Of a DNA stretch of 12,662 nucleotides, positions 1-7,616 are shown piece by piece. The stretch covers positions 1 through 12,662 of the forward strand of contig CALWDV010000029.1 in assembly GCA_944376785.1 (NCBI GenBank). Direction: 5' to 3'. Numbering within the stretch: the stretch's first letter is position 1; each line of letters begins with the position of its first letter. The notes under the pieces were generated by a model that worked only from the letters and a program-made list of their open reading frames with translations, did no database searches and was not told where the DNA came from. The DNA comes from an uncultured Clostridia bacterium. Lineage in GTDB: Bacteria > Bacillota > Clostridia > Christensenellales > UBA1242. Made by a program: the position numbers and the translations under genes.

Positions 1-5
1 TTTTT

Positions 6-1430
6 TTATTTATTTCCTTTATTATCGTTTTCATCATACCAAGCAATTGCTGCTTTAACATTTTCGATGTCTGAAATTAAACGATTATAGGTTTTAGTAA
101 GCAATTTGTTTGCTTTTTCCAAAACAGGATAACGATCTTTGTTTTGTTTTAAAACTTGATCGCAGTGGAAAACACTTTCCTTTAATTCGTTTAAAACTTT
201 AACTTCATCATCAAGTTTTTCTTTACGTTTTGGATCAATATTTGCAGCATTTTTAACACCATAAATTGCAATTTTTTGTTTTGCAACAATAGCTTCTTTT
301 CTGCGTAATTTTTCTTGATCACGGTCATATGACTTTTTAATTCTTTGAAGTGGAATAAATTCACGTTTGTTTGCACGAAGTTCTTTTTCAACTTCTTTAA
401 TTTCAGCGTTTAAACTATCAAGTTTGTTTAAGTAATATTCTTTTGTGTAATATGGTTTTTTGCTTGTTTCTTGAAGTTGTTTCATTTCTTCAATTTCACG
501 TTGTAATTGTTCTTTTTCTTGTGCAACACGTTCAAGTTCACTTTCTTTGTCAAGTGCAACTTTTTTGTATTTTAAAAGTTCTTCTTTTTCTGCATCTAAT
601 TTATCTTTATCAAGTTTTAACTCGTCAAGTTCTTTAAGTTTTTCTTTCATTTGACGGTTATATTCACGTTTTGTTTCTTTAATTTCGTTTTTCTCATTTG
701 CATCTTTAACTTCTTGCAAATCTTTGAATGCAGAACGACGAAGAGTAAAAATATCTTCTCTTAATTTTTTTAGTTCTTTAATGCTTTCATCTTCTTCTTT
801 TTCAGGCACTTGAACATAAACAATTTGTGGTTCTGTTTTTTCAACCTTTTTTGCTTTTTTAGATTTTCTTTCTTCTTCTTGTTTTTGAAGTTCTTCTAAT
901 CTTGCAATTTCTTGTTGACGTTTTAAATCTTCTTCTTGTTTTTTAAGATCTTTTTCTAATGCAATTTGTTCCAAAGCAATTTTTGTTGTTTCCTTAATTG
1001 CATCACTAAGTTCAGAATCTTCTTCTTCATCTTCAACTTCTGAAAACATTGGTTCTTCAACAATTTTTTTAACTGGTTCTTTAATCATTGCACGACTTTG
1101 CAACATTTTTTGTTCTTCTGCTGCTTTTTGGAAATCAACTGATGTTACAACTTCTTCTTTTTTAACTTCTTCTTCAACAGGTTTTTGATTTTCAAGTTCT
1201 TGGTAATATGGAACAACAGTTGGTTGATCTTCTTTTACTGGTTCGCTATAAGGGGTGTTTTCATATGTTACTTTTTTTGTATTTTGATTTTTTGATTTGT
1301 GAAAAAACACACCTTCGTGTCCATCAAAAGTTGATAAAATTAGGTCTCCTATTAAAACAACAACAAATGCCCCTAAACAAATTATTGCTAAAATTCCTAA
1401 AACATCAAGAATAACATTTAATACTTCCAT
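6..1430 (-). CDS. Membrane-anchored coiled-coil protein of unknown function
   Basis: I do not recognise the family. The protein (474 aa) starts with one hydrophobic segment at about residues 5-33. A charged, E/P/V-rich linker follows to about residue 150, with an acidic cluster (DEEEDSELSD). A long E/K-rich coiled coil runs to about residue 325, and a helical C-terminal domain beginning PYYTKEYYLNKLD fills the rest. Lysines and histidine just after the membrane segment suggest a short outside N-terminus and a cytoplasmic coiled coil, the topology of EzrA-like proteins; that comparison is only about shape. An ATG twelve bases upstream (1442) is in frame, but the GGAGGA motif overlapping it lies at the right distance from the ATG at 1430, so I chose 1430. 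The gene starts 46 bases after the tmRNA 3' end, with no obvious terminator between. Its stop is at the left edge, so its terminator cannot be seen. Confidence 0.85.
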   Translation of the reverse strand: MEVLNVILDVLGILAIICLGAFVVVLIGDLILSTFDGHEGVFFHKSKNQNTKKVTYENTPYSEPVKEDQPTVVPYYQELENQKPVEEEVKKEEVVTSVDFQKAAEEQKMLQSRAMIKEPVKKIVEEPMFSEVEDEEEDSELSDAIKETTKIALEQIALEKDLKKQEEDLKRQQEIARLEELQKQEEERKSKKAKKVEKTEPQIVYVQVPEKEEDESIKELKKLREDIFTLRRSAFKDLQEVKDANEKNEIKETKREYNRQMKEKLKELDELKLDKDKLDAEKEELLKYKKVALDKESELERVAQEKEQLQREIEEMKQLQETSKKPYYTKEYYLNKLDSLNAEIKEVEKELRANKREFIPLQRIKKSYDRDQEKLRRKEAIVAKQKIAIYGVKNAANIDPKRKEKLDDEVKVLNELKESVFHCDQVLKQNKDRYPVLEKANKLLTKTYNRLISDIENVKAAIAWYDENDNKGNK

Positions 1431-1476
1431 TTTATCCTCCATGGTTTTTTATTAAATACTCACACAAAATTTTAAT

Positions 1477-1831
1477 TGGTGGAAGCGGCGGGAGTTGAAC
1501 CCGCGTCCGAAAAAGAAATTTTAAACCTTTCTACATACTTATTTGGTTTTAAAATCTTATTAGTTTCTAATAAACCAACAAACAAGAAACTAACCAGCCC
1601 ATTAAATTCAAATTAAAACTCACAGGCATAATTTTAATTCGTTCCCTACTAACCTAATGCCCTAAATAAACCCGTAGGAAAATTTACTAGGACAAGCCGT
1701 AACGCTAATTAAGCAGCGGCTAATACAGTTTTGTTTTCTGCATTTAAATTTTAAGTTTCCGTTTTATCGTAGTCGAGCCTACGGTATGCTTAGCTTAACC
1801 TTTGCAGTCCCGTCGAAACCATTACGCCCCC
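1477..1831 (-). ncRNA. ssrA: tmRNA (transfer-messenger RNA)
   Basis: This RNA works with SmpB to rescue ribosomes stalled on mRNAs lacking a stop codon and tags the unfinished protein for proteolysis. The 5' end reads GGGGGCGTAATGGTTTCGAC, the hallmark tmRNA start. The 3' end carries a T-arm (GGTTCAACTCC), the acceptor strand CGCTTCC, a discriminator A and an encoded CCA. GGGGGCG pairs with CGCTTCC over seven pairs, two of them G-U. Length is about 355 nt, usual for a one-piece tmRNA. The tag frame runs from resume codon GCA at 1741 to TAA at 1709-1711 and encodes AENKTVLAAA. Only 22 bases separate it from the smpB stop and I see no strong promoter there, so it is probably co-transcribed with smpB or driven from within smpB, then trimmed at its 5' end. 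Confidence 0.97.
1709..1741 (-). other. tmRNA proteolysis-tag reading frame
   Basis: The frame GCA GAA AAC AAA ACT GTA TTA GCC GCT GCT TAA encodes AENKTVLAAA, ten templated residues after the alanine charged on the tmRNA. It sits in the expected single-stranded part of the RNA and ends with a hydrophobic residue followed by alanines, the signal read by ClpXP-type proteases. Most tags I know end in LAA or VAA; the triple alanine here is a small variation. Confidence 0.9.
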
Positions 1832-1853
1832 AAAACAAAGTGGGTATTAATGG

Positions 1854-2303
1854 TTAGTTTTTATAATTTTTTATTGCTCGTTCCATATCACGTTTTATAT
1901 CTTTTTCTTTTAAAGTTTCTTTTTTGTCAAAATTTTGTTTACCTTTGCACAAGCCAACTTCAATTTTAACTAAACTATCTTTAAAATAAATTTTTGTTGG
2001 AACCAATGTGTAACCTTTAACTTGAACTTTGGAAAGCAATTTTTTAATTTCGTTTTTGTGCATTAAAAGTTTATGGTCACGCCTTTCATCTGGTGTGAAT
2101 GCAGTTGATTTTTCATATGGTTTAACATATAAGTTTTTTAAAATCATTTCTTCATTTCTAATTAAAATGAATGTATCTTTTAAGTTACAGTTTCCTGCTC
2201 TTATGCTTTTAACTTCACTGCCTTCTAAACAAATTCCAGCTTCATAAGTTGATTCAACAAAATAATCGTGATAAGCTTTTCTGTTAGTTGAAACGATTTT
2301 CAT
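1854..2303 (-). CDS. smpB: SsrA-binding protein SmpB
   Basis: SmpB binds the tRNA-like domain of tmRNA and delivers it to the A site of stalled ribosomes. The 149-aa product has the family motifs in order: NRKAYHDYF (7-15), GSEVKSIRAG (28-37), the ERRDHKLLMHK segment (73-83), and GLCKGKQNFDKKETLKEKD (117-135). The C-terminal basic tail KRDMERAIKNYKN, which lies in the empty mRNA channel of the ribosome in known structures, is complete. The ATG is preceded by AAAGGAGAAA at good spacing. The gene lies directly upstream of its RNA partner ssrA and downstream of rnr, a conserved functional cluster. It has its own likely promoter (2399-2426). Confidence 0.97.
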   Translation of the reverse strand: MKIVSTNRKAYHDYFVESTYEAGICLEGSEVKSIRAGNCNLKDTFILIRNEEMILKNLYVKPYEKSTAFTPDERRDHKLLMHKNEIKKLLSKVQVKGYTLVPTKIYFKDSLVKIEVGLCKGKQNFDKKETLKEKDIKRDMERAIKNYKN

Positions 2304-2398
2304 TGTTTTCTCCTTTAATAAATAAATTCTAGGAAAAGTTAAAAATTAAAAGATATTTTGGCCACCTAAAAATTTATTAAGAAGAATTTTACATTCAT

Positions 2399-2426
2399 AT
2401 TATAGCACAAACAAAAAATAATACAA
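2399..2426 (-). promoter_or_regulatory. Likely promoter of smpB-ssrA
   Basis: On the minus strand, TTGTAT (2426-2421), a 16-base spacer and a perfect TATAAT (2404-2399) form a sigma-A type promoter, and TGC directly before the -10 makes it an extended -10. It lies between the hairpin after rnr and the smpB start and would give a leader of about 90 bases. Confidence 0.65.
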
Positions 2427-2427
2427 T

Positions 2428-2469
2428 ACCCCTTTTAAAATTTTTTATAAGAAAAACATTAAAAGGGGT
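2428..2469 (-). terminator. Hairpin after rnr, probable intrinsic terminator
   Basis: An 11-bp perfect stem (ACCCCTTTTAA pairing with TTAAAAGGGGT) encloses a 20-base A/T loop. On the minus strand it follows the rnr stop by about 30 bases and is followed by a T-rich but interrupted tract (TATTGTATTATTTTTTG). The long loop and broken T-run make it weaker than the other terminators here. Confidence 0.6.
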
Positions 2470-2500
2470 TTTATATTAATATTATTAACCAATTTTTTGT

Positions 2501-4678
2501 TTAAACTAAAACAAAATCAACTTCTCTTGCCAAAATATCTGCCCTTACACATTTAACTTTAACTGTGTTGCCAATAACAAATTTTTCTTTTGCACCTTTT
2601 AACACAAAGTCGTTTTCATCATATTCATAATTATCACGTGGTAAATCAGAAATTCTAACCATACCTTCAACTGTGTTGTCAAGTTCAACAAAAACACCAA
2701 AGTTAGTAACACCACTAATTTTTCCTTCAAATTCTTCACCAACATGATGTGTCATATAAAACACTCTGTATAAATCATCAACATCACGCTCAACCTTTTC
2801 AGCAGCTTGTTCCCTATCGGAAGAATGCATTGAACTTGCTAAAACAAATTGGCGTTGTTCGGTTAAGAATTTGCCAGTTAATTCACCCCTTAAATCGGCT
2901 TTAATAATTCTATGAATTGTTAAATCTGGATAACGGCGAATTGGAGAAGTGAAATGACAATATTTAACACTTGCAAGACCAAAGTGACCAATGCAATCTG
3001 GGCTGTATTTTGCCTTTTTCATACTTCTTAAACAAATTCTGTTTAACATATATTTACAATCCATTTCAGCAACCTGTGCCAAAATTTTTTGCAAATCTAG
3101 TGGAGCAACTTTTTCTGGGTTTGCAGTTGTTTTAACACCCATATTTGTTGCCATTCTAATAAAGTTTGCCATTTTTTCTGCGTCAGGAGTTTCGTGAATA
3201 CGATAAACAAATGGAGCTTTAATTGATTTATAATGTGTTGCAATAGTTTCATTTGCAGCAACCATAAAACTTTCAATTAATCTGTGACTATCATCTCTTG
3301 GTGCTTTTTCAACATTTAAAACATCACCTAGTTCGTTTAATGTAATTTTAACTTCTGGAATATCAAAGTCAATAGCACCACGTTTTTCACGCATTTTAAT
3401 TAAAATTTTGTTTAATTCATTCATTAAAAGTAAATCTTTAACAAATGCTTTATTTTCATCACAAGCAACTTTGTCGCCTTCTAAAATTTTTGTTACTAAT
3501 GTGTAAGTGAAACGTTTTTTGCTTCTAATAATACTTTCGCAAATATCATATTTTTCAACTTCACCTTTGCTGTTAATATCCATAAAAACACTTAGTGCTA
3601 GTCGGTCAACATTTTCATTTAAACTACAAATTCCATTGCTTAAATTGCGTGGCAACATTGGTAAAACCAAACTTGGAAAATAAACACTGGTTCCACGCTT
3701 AAATGCTTCTTTATCAAGTGGGTTGCCAAATTTAACATATTCTCCAACATCGGCAATGTGAACACCTAATTTATATGTTCCATTTTCATTTTTTGAAATT
3801 GAAATTGCATCATCTAAATCACGGCTATCTTCACCATCAATGGTAAAGCAATTAAGTTTTGTTAAATCACGCCTGTTTGCATATTGTTTTTTATTAACTT
3901 CTTCTGGCATTGTGTTTGCAAAATCAATAACTTTTTTAGGAAATTCTTCATACAAATCATAACTTCTAATTATTGCTTTAACTTCTGTTTCAATTTTATT
4001 TGGTGCACCTAACACTTCAATAACTTGCCCAACAGGATTTTTCTTGTTTGCATAGTTATCAATTTTAACAACAACTTTATCACCATTATTTGCATTCATA
4101 ATTTTAGAAATTGGAACTAAAATATCTTTTCCAAATTTAACATCATCTGGCATAACCATTGCATTACCTTTGGAAATAAAAATTTTTCCAACAACACGCT
4201 CATTGCCACGTTCCAAAATTTGAATAACTTTGCCTTCTAAACGTTTACCATCACGTTCACGTTTAACTTCAACAACAACAGTGTCGTTATTAATTGCACC
4301 TTTTAAATCTTTACCAGCAATAAACACATCGGCAAAACTAGTGTCAAAAGGAATTAAAAATGCAAAATCGCTTTTTGTTCCTTGAATTTTACCTTGAAGT
4401 TTAAAGCTTTTGTTTTTTGCTTTATATTTTTTGTCTTTTCTATCTAAAATTTCATTTGCTTGATATATTAAATCATCATCAACATTGGAAGTTTGAACAA
4501 AACTATCATTTTCATTTTTAATTTTAAAATCGCCGTCAACAATTAGTTGATCTAATGCGTTTTTCATTTCATCAAAAGGTTTGTTGTTTAAAACGCAAAG
4601 TTGAGCAATAATGAATTCATAACTCATATTTGATAATTTATTAACTTCAATTTGATTTAAAATTTTATTTTTATCCAT
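2501..4678 (-). CDS. rnr: Ribonuclease R (RNB-family 3'-5' exoribonuclease)
   Basis: RNase R degrades structured RNA from the 3' end and acts in mRNA and rRNA quality control, including decay of mRNAs released by trans-translation. The 725-aa protein has an N-terminal winged-helix-like part (1-80), cold-shock/OB domains (about 90-225), the RNB catalytic domain (about 265-600) and a C-terminal S1 domain (about 648-724). The catalytic acidic cluster is visible in FTIDGEDSRDLDDAIS (278-293), and the conserved FTSPIRRYPDLTIHR lies at 576-590. The protein ends immediately after S1 and lacks the lysine-rich tail of E. coli RNase R (813 aa). AAGGAAAT precedes the ATG. Upstream is secG, downstream smpB-ssrA, the usual Bacillota order. 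Confidence 0.96.
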   Translation of the reverse strand: MDKNKILNQIEVNKLSNMSYEFIIAQLCVLNNKPFDEMKNALDQLIVDGDFKIKNENDSFVQTSNVDDDLIYQANEILDRKDKKYKAKNKSFKLQGKIQGTKSDFAFLIPFDTSFADVFIAGKDLKGAINNDTVVVEVKRERDGKRLEGKVIQILERGNERVVGKIFISKGNAMVMPDDVKFGKDILVPISKIMNANNGDKVVVKIDNYANKKNPVGQVIEVLGAPNKIETEVKAIIRSYDLYEEFPKKVIDFANTMPEEVNKKQYANRRDLTKLNCFTIDGEDSRDLDDAISISKNENGTYKLGVHIADVGEYVKFGNPLDKEAFKRGTSVYFPSLVLPMLPRNLSNGICSLNENVDRLALSVFMDINSKGEVEKYDICESIIRSKKRFTYTLVTKILEGDKVACDENKAFVKDLLLMNELNKILIKMREKRGAIDFDIPEVKITLNELGDVLNVEKAPRDDSHRLIESFMVAANETIATHYKSIKAPFVYRIHETPDAEKMANFIRMATNMGVKTTANPEKVAPLDLQKILAQVAEMDCKYMLNRICLRSMKKAKYSPDCIGHFGLASVKYCHFTSPIRRYPDLTIHRIIKADLRGELTGKFLTEQRQFVLASSMHSSDREQAAEKVERDVDDLYRVFYMTHHVGEEFEGKISGVTNFGVFVELDNTVEGMVRISDLPRDNYEYDENDFVLKGAKEKFVIGNTVKVKCVRADILAREVDFVLV

Positions 4679-4703
4679 CTATTATTTCCTTATGTTAAAT
4701 TTT

Positions 4704-4734
4704 AAAAAAGCTCCTAAAATAACATTTTAAGAGC
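4704..4734 (-). terminator. Intrinsic terminator between secG and rnr
   Basis: On the minus strand, GCTCTTAAAAT pairs with ATTTTAGGAGC over 11 bp including one U-G pair. The loop is GTT and six T follow. It lies just after the secG stop and only 26 bases before the rnr start codon, so it may act as an attenuator inside the secG-rnr unit. Confidence 0.8.
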
Positions 4735-4744
4735 CATAAATTTA

Positions 4745-5074
4745 TTAAACGTTAAACCCAGTGTAAATACCAAATGAAATAAAGTAAAGTAAGGTTAAAA
4801 CAAAAATCACAATGGCACAAATTATTATTGTTTTTTTAAGTCGGCCTTCCCTACTTCCACCTTTATGTTGCATATAATAACTGTCGTTAGTTCCGGTTAT
4901 AACATTATTTCCACCATCAGGATTTGATGTTGTCATTAAAACAGAAACAATAATAATTACTGCTGCAATTGCAACCAAAACAATTAAAATTGTTTGAATA
5001 ATAGGAAATGACTTACTAATCCAATCTGGAATTGGTTTTGCAACGTCGTCTAACAATAAATTAATTAGGTTCAT
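4745..5074 (-). CDS. secG: Preprotein translocase subunit SecG
   Basis: SecG is the small accessory subunit of the SecYEG membrane channel for protein export. The 109-aa product has two hydrophobic helices (about residues 23-49 and 80-103). Between them lies a glycine-rich cytoplasmic loop with NPDGGNN and the basic GGSREGRLKK just before the second helix, a layout typical of SecG. It is longer than the usual 70-80 aa because of an N-terminal amphipathic segment (MNLINLLLDDVAKPIPDW) and a stretched loop. The frame could open at a TTG at 5113, but a perfect GGAGG (5083-5079) sits five bases before the ATG at 5074, so I chose that. Its position upstream of rnr-smpB-ssrA supports the call. Confidence 0.88.
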   Translation of the reverse strand: MNLINLLLDDVAKPIPDWISKSFPIIQTILIVLVAIAAVIIIVSVLMTTSNPDGGNNVITGTNDSYYMQHKGGSREGRLKKTIIICAIVIFVLTLLYFISFGIYTGFNV

Positions 5075-5126
5075 AATTCCTCCAAAAAACATTAAAAAAA
5101 TATACTTAACCAAGTACTACAAAGCA

Positions 5127-5155
5127 ATTATATCATAGCACATATTTTTAGGCAA
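5127..5155 (-). promoter_or_regulatory. Likely secG promoter
   Basis: On the minus strand, TTGCCT (5155-5150), a 17-base spacer and a perfect TATAAT (5132-5127) lie about 55 bases before the secG start. This is one of the best sigma-A matches in the window, and nothing else in this gap explains it. Confidence 0.75.
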
Positions 5156-5167
5156 CTTAAAATAAAT

Positions 5168-5196
5168 AAAAAACACGTGAATAACACGTGTTTTTT
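5168..5196 (-). terminator. Intrinsic terminator after the small membrane protein gene
   Basis: A perfect 12-bp stem (AAAAAACACGTG / CACGTGTTTTTT) with an AATAA loop carries T-runs on both strands, so it could work in either direction. It ends the minus-strand unit containing the 79-aa membrane protein and separates it from the secG promoter. Confidence 0.85.
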
Positions 5197-5208
5197 TATA
5201 TTTTTCAT

Positions 5209-5448
5209 CTACATAATAAAACAAAATATAACACCAATAATGGTTAATAAAATACAAATGAAAAACAAAAACCAATTTTTAATAAGTTTTTCTTTTTTAC
5301 TTCCCTTAACAGCAAATATAAAACAAACCAAAGCACCAATTACAATGCAAAAAATAATTAAACCTTTTGCATATTCAGGCAAAGCTCTAATTGAATTATA
5401 GAACTTGCTCCACATTGATTCAAACATATTACCCATTAAACTTAACAT
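5209..5448 (-). CDS. Small two-helix membrane protein of unknown function
   Basis: I do not recognise this 79-aa protein. It has an amphipathic N-terminus (MLSLMGNMFESMWSKFYNSIRAL), a hydrophobic helix at about 29-49, a strongly basic loop (KGSKKEKLIK) and a second helix at about 58-79 that ends the protein. The basic loop suggests both ends face outward. The frame opens at a TTG (5469), but AAGGTG (5460-5455) lies six bases before the ATG at 5448, so I use that start. It has its own promoter and terminator, which supports it being a real gene. It sits between tpiA and secG, where many Bacillota have gpmI and eno. It is not a second SecG as far as I can see, though size and topology are similar. 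Confidence 0.75.
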   Translation of the reverse strand: MLSLMGNMFESMWSKFYNSIRALPEYAKGLIIFCIVIGALVCFIFAVKGSKKEKLIKNWFLFFICILLTIIGVIFCFIM

Positions 5449-5480
5449 AATTAACACCTTTTTAACCAATATCTACACAT

Positions 5481-5510
5481 ATTTTAACCCAAGTTAACAC
5501 ACAAAGTCAA
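5481..5510 (-). promoter_or_regulatory. Likely promoter of the 79-aa membrane protein gene
   Basis: On the minus strand, TTGACT (5510-5505), an 18-base spacer and TAAAAT (5486-5481) begin 18 bases after the tpiA stop and would give a leader of about 26 bases. No terminator is visible after tpiA, so read-through from pgk-tpiA may also contribute. Confidence 0.6.
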
Positions 5511-5527
5511 TATTTTTATTATAAACA

Positions 5528-6274
5528 CTAAATTTTAATGTTAATTATCTTTTCAAATTTTTCAGTTTTTAAACTAGCACCACCAATTAGTCCACCATCA
5601 ATGTGTGATTGACTTAACAACTCAAAACCATTTTTTTCATTTAAACTTCCACCATACAAAACAATAATTTTGTTTAAATCTTGCAAATCATACATTTTAG
5701 CAATGATTTCTTTAATGAATTTTATTGTTTTTTCTGCAACTTCAACTGTGGCACTAACACCAGTTCCAATTGCCCAAACAGGCTCATAAGCAAAAATTAT
5801 TTGGTTTAAACTTTGTGCTTCAACATTTGCTAACGCTTTTTTAATTTGAGTTTTTAAAACTTTGTTAGTTTGTTTGTTTTCTCTTTCGTCTTTTGTTTCA
5901 CCAACACAAATAATTGGTTTTAAGTTGTTTGCTAGGGCACTTAAAACTTTTTTATTAACAAGTTCATCAGTTTCCTTAAAAATATTTCTTCTTTCGCTGT
6001 GCCCAATAATTACCATTTCTGTGTTAAAATCTTTTAACATGTCGGCACTAATTTCACCAGTGAAAGCACCATTTTTTTCATAAAACATATTTTGTGCACC
6101 ATAGTGAATTTTTGTGTTCTTGCACATTTTGTTTGCAAGTGGTAAATAAACATAAGGAACACAAACTCCAACAAAATTTGAACTATTTTTTGCAATTTTT
6201 TTTAAACTTTTAAAATAACTTTTAAGTTCTGCTTCACTTAAATTCATTTTATGATTGCCAATTAAATATTTCAT
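5528..6274 (-). CDS. tpiA: Triosephosphate isomerase
   Basis: TpiA interconverts dihydroxyacetone phosphate and glyceraldehyde 3-phosphate in glycolysis. The 248-aa product is of normal length. The active-site residues are visible: Asn7 and Lys9 (GNHKMN), His92 in IIGHSERR (89-96), and the catalytic Glu164 in AYEPVWAIGTG with the mobile loop (162-172). The phosphate-binding YGGS (207-210) and GGLIGGASL (227-235) are also present. The usual GNWKMN reads GNHKMN here; the replaced tryptophan is not catalytic. TTTGGAGAAAG precedes the ATG. The gene begins 14 bases after the pgk stop and the two are surely co-transcribed. Confidence 0.98.
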   Translation of the reverse strand: MKYLIGNHKMNLSEAELKSYFKSLKKIAKNSSNFVGVCVPYVYLPLANKMCKNTKIHYGAQNMFYEKNGAFTGEISADMLKDFNTEMVIIGHSERRNIFKETDELVNKKVLSALANNLKPIICVGETKDERENKQTNKVLKTQIKKALANVEAQSLNQIIFAYEPVWAIGTGVSATVEVAEKTIKFIKEIIAKMYDLQDLNKIIVLYGGSLNEKNGFELLSQSHIDGGLIGGASLKTEKFEKIINIKI

Positions 6275-6288
6275 AAACTTTCTCCAAA

Positions 6289-7470
6289 CTATTTGTTTTC
6301 AATAACATCAACAGCAGGTAAAACTTTTCCTTCAAACAATTTTAAACTTGCTCCGCCACCAGTTGAAATGTGAGTTATTTTCTTTCCATATCCAAATTTT
6401 ATTACAGCTGCTGCACTATCGCCACCACCAACAATGGTTGTTGCTTTGGTTTTTGCTAATGCCTTAGCAACTGCTTTTGTTCCATTTTCAAAAGTTTTAT
6501 TTTCAAAAACTCCCATTGGTCCATTCCAAATAACAGTTTTTGCCTTTTTAATTGCTTTTTTGAAAATTTTTATTGTTTGTTTTCCAATATCCATTCCCAT
6601 AAAACCATTAGGAATTGTTGGATTAACAGTGTTTTTTACAATGGTTGGATTTTCAAAATTGTTTGCAACAACATGGTCAACAGGTAATAATAATTGAACG
6701 TTTTTTTCTTGTGCTAAATTAATTAATCTTTGTGCTTCACCCACCATTTCTTTTTCTACTTTGCTATCTCCCACATTAAAGTTCATAGCATATAAGAATG
6801 TGTAAGCCATTGCACCACCAACAATTAATGAATCAACTTTGTTTAGTAAACTTTCAACAATGGTTATTTTATCACTAACTTTTGCTCCACCTAAAATTCC
6901 AACAAATGGACGTTTTGGGTTGTTAATTGTGTCAACAATCATATTAAGTTCTTTTTCAATTAAAAACCCAACAGCATTTGGCAATAATTTTGCAACACCA
7001 TATGTTGATGCATGTTTTCTGTGTGCTGTTCCAAAAGCATCATTAACATAAACATCTGCAAGTTTTGCAAGTTTTTCACAAAATGCTTTGTCGTTTTCTT
7101 CTTCCTGTGCATAAAAACGCAAATTTTCTAGCATTAAAACTTCACCAGAATTTAATTCTTTTGACATTTTTAATGCTTCTTTGCCAATGCAGTCGTCGGC
7201 AAATTTAACTTCTTTTTGCAAATATTCGCCAAGTCTAACTGCTGTTGGTTTTAAACTATATTTTAAATTAACTTCACCTTCTGGTCTGCCCAAATGGCTC
7301 ATTATTATTAACTTTGCGCCATTATCTAACAAATATTTAATGGTTGGCAATTCTTCTTTAATTCTGTTATCGTCGGTTATAACTCCATCTTTAACAGGCA
7401 CATTAAAATCAACTCTTAATAAAACTCTTTTATTATAAACATCAATATCTTTAATAGTTTTTTTATCCAT
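6289..7470 (-). CDS. pgk: Phosphoglycerate kinase
   Basis: Pgk transfers the acyl phosphate of 1,3-bisphosphoglycerate to ADP in glycolysis. The 393-aa protein is full length with all signature segments: RVDFNVP (19-25), SHLGRPEG (58-65), ENLRF (115-119), NDAFGTAHR (143-151), GGAKVSDK (194-201), WNGPMGVFE (315-323), VGGGDS (347-352) and STGGGASL (369-376). It is the first gene of the pgk-tpiA unit and has a clear promoter. The ATG at 7470 is preceded by GGGG at about seven bases. The stop is TAG, unlike the TAA of its neighbours. In many Bacillota gap is directly upstream; here an unrelated phosphatase unit is. Confidence 0.98.
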   Translation of the reverse strand: MDKKTIKDIDVYNKRVLLRVDFNVPVKDGVITDDNRIKEELPTIKYLLDNGAKLIIMSHLGRPEGEVNLKYSLKPTAVRLGEYLQKEVKFADDCIGKEALKMSKELNSGEVLMLENLRFYAQEEENDKAFCEKLAKLADVYVNDAFGTAHRKHASTYGVAKLLPNAVGFLIEKELNMIVDTINNPKRPFVGILGGAKVSDKITIVESLLNKVDSLIVGGAMAYTFLYAMNFNVGDSKVEKEMVGEAQRLINLAQEKNVQLLLPVDHVVANNFENPTIVKNTVNPTIPNGFMGMDIGKQTIKIFKKAIKKAKTVIWNGPMGVFENKTFENGTKAVAKALAKTKATTIVGGGDSAAAVIKFGYGKKITHISTGGGASLKLFEGKVLPAVDVIENK

Positions 7471-7519
7471 AATTTAACCCCATTACTCCCATAATTATAT
7501 AATTATATTATTAATTATA

Positions 7520-7548
7520 AGTATATATTAATTATTAATTTGTGGCAA
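7520..7548 (-). promoter_or_regulatory. Likely pgk-tpiA promoter
   Basis: On the minus strand, TTGCCA (7548-7543), a 17-base spacer and TATACT (7525-7520) give a leader of about 45 bases. The surroundings (about 7488-7542) are almost pure A/T, with further TATAAT-like hexamers that could serve as alternative -10 boxes. Confidence 0.7.
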
Positions 7549-7586
7549 ATATCTTTAAGTTTTTTTCAAATTTTAATTATTTAATA

Positions 7587-7616
7587 TAAAAAAATTAGAG
7601 GTTTTAAACCTCTAAT
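7587..7616 (-). terminator. Intrinsic terminator overlapping the phosphatase stop codon
   Basis: On the minus strand, ATTAGAGG pairs with CCTCTAAT over 8 bp, followed by seven T (7594-7588). The TAA stop of the upstream gene (7604-7606) lies within the loop. Confidence 0.85.

Noticed and set aside
2304..2398. A riboswitch or structured leader upstream of smpB.
   Set aside because: The roughly 90-base leader has only a short GGTGGCC motif and no extended helices that I can pair. It is probably a plain untranslated region.
7465..7493. A nine-codon upstream frame (MGVMGLNYG) whose stop overlaps the pgk start.
   Set aside because: It has no Shine-Dalgarno, and such short frames are common by chance in A/T-rich leaders. 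Its GGGAG/GGGG are more simply part of the pgk ribosome-binding region.
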